A stretch of 9,057 nt of DNA, taken from the NCBI GenBank assembly GCA_008933045.1, contig WBXJ01000120.1:1-9057 (forward strand), in the 5' to 3' direction. Positions 8,701 through 9,057 of this stretch are shown here, in pieces. The stretch is from Verrucomicrobiota bacterium (GTDB lineage: Bacteria > Verrucomicrobiota > Verrucomicrobiia > Limisphaerales > SXQI01). Under the pieces are notes generated by a model that worked only from the letters and a program-made list of their open reading frames with translations, was not told the origin of the DNA and ran no database searches. Position numbers and translations under genes: made by a program. How positions within the stretch are numbered: position 1 is the first letter of the stretch; every line of letters starts with the position of its first letter.

Positions 8701-8859
8701 AATAGGGCGAATCCTATTCTCAAAAAATGCCAAGCCCTCCGCTTTGGTCAAATCCTTGGCGGTGCCAACCCAACTGCTGCAGGCCAATGCCAAGCCTCCG
8801 ACCCCGAGCAGTCGGGCATTCAAACGGCAAATCATGGCGAAGCCCAAACGTAAGGTCAT
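5794..8859 (-). CDS. Large exported PSCyt1-DUF1549-LamG-like-DUF1553 protein
   Basis: This is a 1021-residue protein. The N-terminus has a hydrophobic segment (about 17-30) ending near VGTA-KD at 31-36, a Sec-type signal. Domains in order: PSCyt1 heme-c domain at about 40-140 with CYPCH at 58-62 and M114 in QMPP as likely distal ligand; DUF1549 at about 175-385, with DLTGLPPTPEE (211-221), WGRHWLD (251-257) and a second CxxCH in CARCHDHKFDP (361-371); an inserted beta-sandwich at about 440-655; DUF1553 at about 735-1000, with VMVNRLWQYHFGRGLV (756-771), THPELLDYLA (785-794), QRSIYLM (889-895), FDGPDPN (908-914) and TTVPTQAL (923-930). All hallmark blocks are intact. I kept the ATG at 8859; the ATG at 8835 (residue 9) is a real alternative, giving a more compact signal peptide, and neither has a Shine-Dalgarno. 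It is the first gene of the block and pairs with the DUF1501 gene nine bases downstream. Heme binding outside the cytoplasm is inferred; the substrate is unknown. Confidence 0.95.
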   Translation of the reverse strand: MTLRLGFAMICRLNARLLGVGGLALACSSWVGTAKDLTKAEGLAFFENRIRPIFVEHCYPCHSTEAKKVKGALKLDTQADFLKGGTDGTIVVAGHPEQSALIRAVRYEDPDFQMPPNKDGAKKLPEANIADLVRWVSMGAPYPETAQGTAPLASKSWAFAPIKNPRPPSVKKSKWPANSVDRFILAKIEANGGSPAEPADRYTLIRRATYDLTGLPPTPEEVDEFINDRSPAAFSQVVDRLLESRAYGEHWGRHWLDIVRYADTAGDTADYPVGLAWRYRNYVVDSFNADKPYDEFIREQIAGDILAERGAQARYAERVVATGFLAISRRFGFDSEKYHHLTLQDTLDTMGQTVLGLSLGCARCHDHKFDPISMQDYYALYGIFSSTRFPFPGSEQKPLMRSMVPLIPPQESQPAWREYDQQVAALSAGLKDRKGNVPGGVFRSLHDPDGDFETQKDAAGGSYGFIVPPWRSEGKVSVSMAAQSPFKNLYPLGKFGANVAGGEHDYHLTEALYPHPTRTNDRLLYVNIDFRVAAPEAAAMGAHRFWIGAQTGSPAVELLISSDAVSTFRRGRVEKLATVAPSQWHNLQLTLDLTQRTFTGTLGRRDGTQEISKNQFASKWTGNLDHVQWDSKARQNSALPSLEIDNFAAQFHLIPTVSTNGSIANADKGDIKVDSEKLTTLLINGPFEMAYGVVEGTPHDARLQMRGEPDRPGEESPRGFIKALGGRALPTGTRGSGRFELAQWLTRPENPLTARVMVNRLWQYHFGRGLVSTPNDFGIRGQEPTHPELLDYLATQFRRSGWSMKAMHRLLMLSATYQQSSPRLEGNSTSHDYSSFERRRLGAEELRDAMLAISHELKPGPGREHAFPSPVTATFSQHGPFSAVYEHQQRSIYLMTQRIKRHPFLALFDGPDPNATTADRRPTTVPTQALYFLNSPFVHEMAAKCANHLRANQPNDVQRVNQAWRLTTGRSPSPIEQSEAAVFLAAYRAELTAAGQVDPEAGALAAYVRSLFGSNEFLHLD

Positions 8860-8988
8860 TTCAAACGAGTAATGAATGCAGATTACTAAACACTCCTACA
8901 ATAGCCCCCAGAACACAACCCAGTTTTATGGGCTTGTCGGCGGGAGTTCAAAAGGGGATTTCTGCGCGGGTTCAAAAGGGGACAGATT
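8860..8988 (-). other. Intergenic leader region upstream of the operon
   Basis: This 129-bp stretch separates the stop of the partial upstream gene from the first operon gene, and must carry the main promoter unless transcription reads in from upstream. I see no convincing -35/-10 pair on the minus strand; TATTGT (8904-8899) and TTGTAG (8902-8897) are only weak candidates. A short inverted repeat CCCA/TGGG with a six-base loop at 8919-8932 is too weak to call a terminator. The right half is occupied by the tandem repeat described separately. Confidence 0.45.
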
Positions 8989-8993
8989 TTAGA
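8946..8993. repeat. Two-copy 24-bp tandem repeat with a GTTCAAAAGGGGA core
   Basis: The 13-base string GTTCAAAAGGGGA occurs at 8946-8958 and again at 8970-8982, a period of 24 bases. The second copy continues as CAGATTTTAGA, while the first continues as TTTCTGCGCGG. From general knowledge, strings of the type AAAAGGGGACAGATTT, or their complement, recur beside REP-associated tyrosine (Y1/IS200-like) transposase genes in many bacterial genomes. This may therefore be part of such a dispersed repeat. The repeat itself is seen directly; the REP link is inference. Confidence 0.5.
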
Positions 8994-9057
8994 GCGAGTA
9001 TTTTGCGAGTATTTCGGGCCAGTTGTTGAGAGGCGGACGTGGTGGTTCGGTGATCGC
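8989..9057 (-). CDS. C-terminal end of an unidentified minus-strand gene (partial)
   Basis: Read on the minus strand from the window edge, one frame gives 22 codons, AITEPPRPPLNNWPEILAKYS followed by L, and then TAA at 8991-8989. The stretch is proline-rich and looks protein-like, but is too short to assign to a family or to prove as coding. The stop lies directly beside the REP-like repeat (AAATCTGTCCCC on this strand), so a REP-associated transposase is one candidate. It points in the same direction as the operon and ends 129 bases before it. The other frames were not excluded. Confidence 0.3.
   Translation of the reverse strand, partial: AITEPPRPPLNNWPEILAKYSL
8994..9014. repeat. Short direct repeat GCGAGTATTT, two copies
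   Basis: GCGAGTATTT occurs at 8994-9003 and 9005-9014, separated by one T (period 11). If the partial minus-strand gene is real, this repeat lies inside its last codons. Two copies of ten bases so close together are unlikely by chance, but the function is unknown and it may be simple slippage. Confidence 0.45.

Noticed and set aside
8919..8932. Inverted repeat as a transcription terminator for the upstream gene
   Set aside because: The stem is only four base pairs with a six-base loop and no T run follows, so it is not a credible intrinsic terminator.
8727..9029. Plus-strand open frame of 100 codons over the operon start
   Set aside because: It crosses the signal-peptide coding region of the large gene, the intergenic region and the repeats. 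The product is low-complexity and the tandem repeat explains its duplicated VQKG segments.
1..9057. Secretion system, defence system, CRISPR array or phage cassette
   Set aside because: No repeats with spacers, nucleases, methylases or structural phage genes are visible; all clear genes belong to the cytochrome-like, DUF1501 and WD40 families.

Overview
The window holds a single-strand (minus) block of five genes that looks like one long operon, read from about 8.86 kb down to base 1. Every gene belongs to families that are expanded in the Planctomycetes-Verrucomicrobia group: exported cytochrome-like proteins with PSCyt1, DUF1549 and DUF1553 domains, DUF1501 proteins with Tat signals, and a WD40 repeat protein. 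None of the five starts has a Shine-Dalgarno sequence that I can see. I read the source as a member of the Verrucomicrobia or Planctomycetes, more likely Verrucomicrobia. That phylum choice is an impression from protein style and cannot be settled from this window.

Layout in transcription order (right to left): (1) 8989-9057, the last 22 codons of an unidentified minus-strand gene; (2) 8860-8988, an intergenic stretch with a 24-bp tandem repeat whose core resembles sequences seen near REP-associated transposases; (3) 5794-8859, a large exported PSCyt1-DUF1549-DUF1553 protein with an inserted beta-sandwich (LamG-like) domain; (4) 4369-5784, a Tat-exported DUF1501 protein; (5) an 84-bp gap with a possible internal promoter; (6) 2410-4284, a smaller PSCyt1-DUF1549-DUF1553 protein; (7) 1073-2407, a second Tat-exported DUF1501 protein of a different subfamily; (8) 1-1066, a WD40 repeat protein without a signal peptide, cut by the window edge.

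The block is therefore two cytochrome-like/DUF1501 modules in series followed by a WD40 gene. Genes within a module are 2-9 bases apart and the modules are 84 bases apart. The cytochrome-like proteins should bind heme c outside the cytoplasm. The DUF1501 proteins should fold before Tat export and resemble the sulfatase/alkaline phosphatase-like fold. The natural inference is two surface or periplasmic redox/hydrolase pairs, possibly acting on polymers. Their biochemical role is not established, and no classical substrate enzyme is encoded here to pin it down.

I see no tRNA, rRNA, CRISPR array, complete insertion sequence or recognisable riboswitch. The many plus-strand open frames are shadows of the minus-strand genes.
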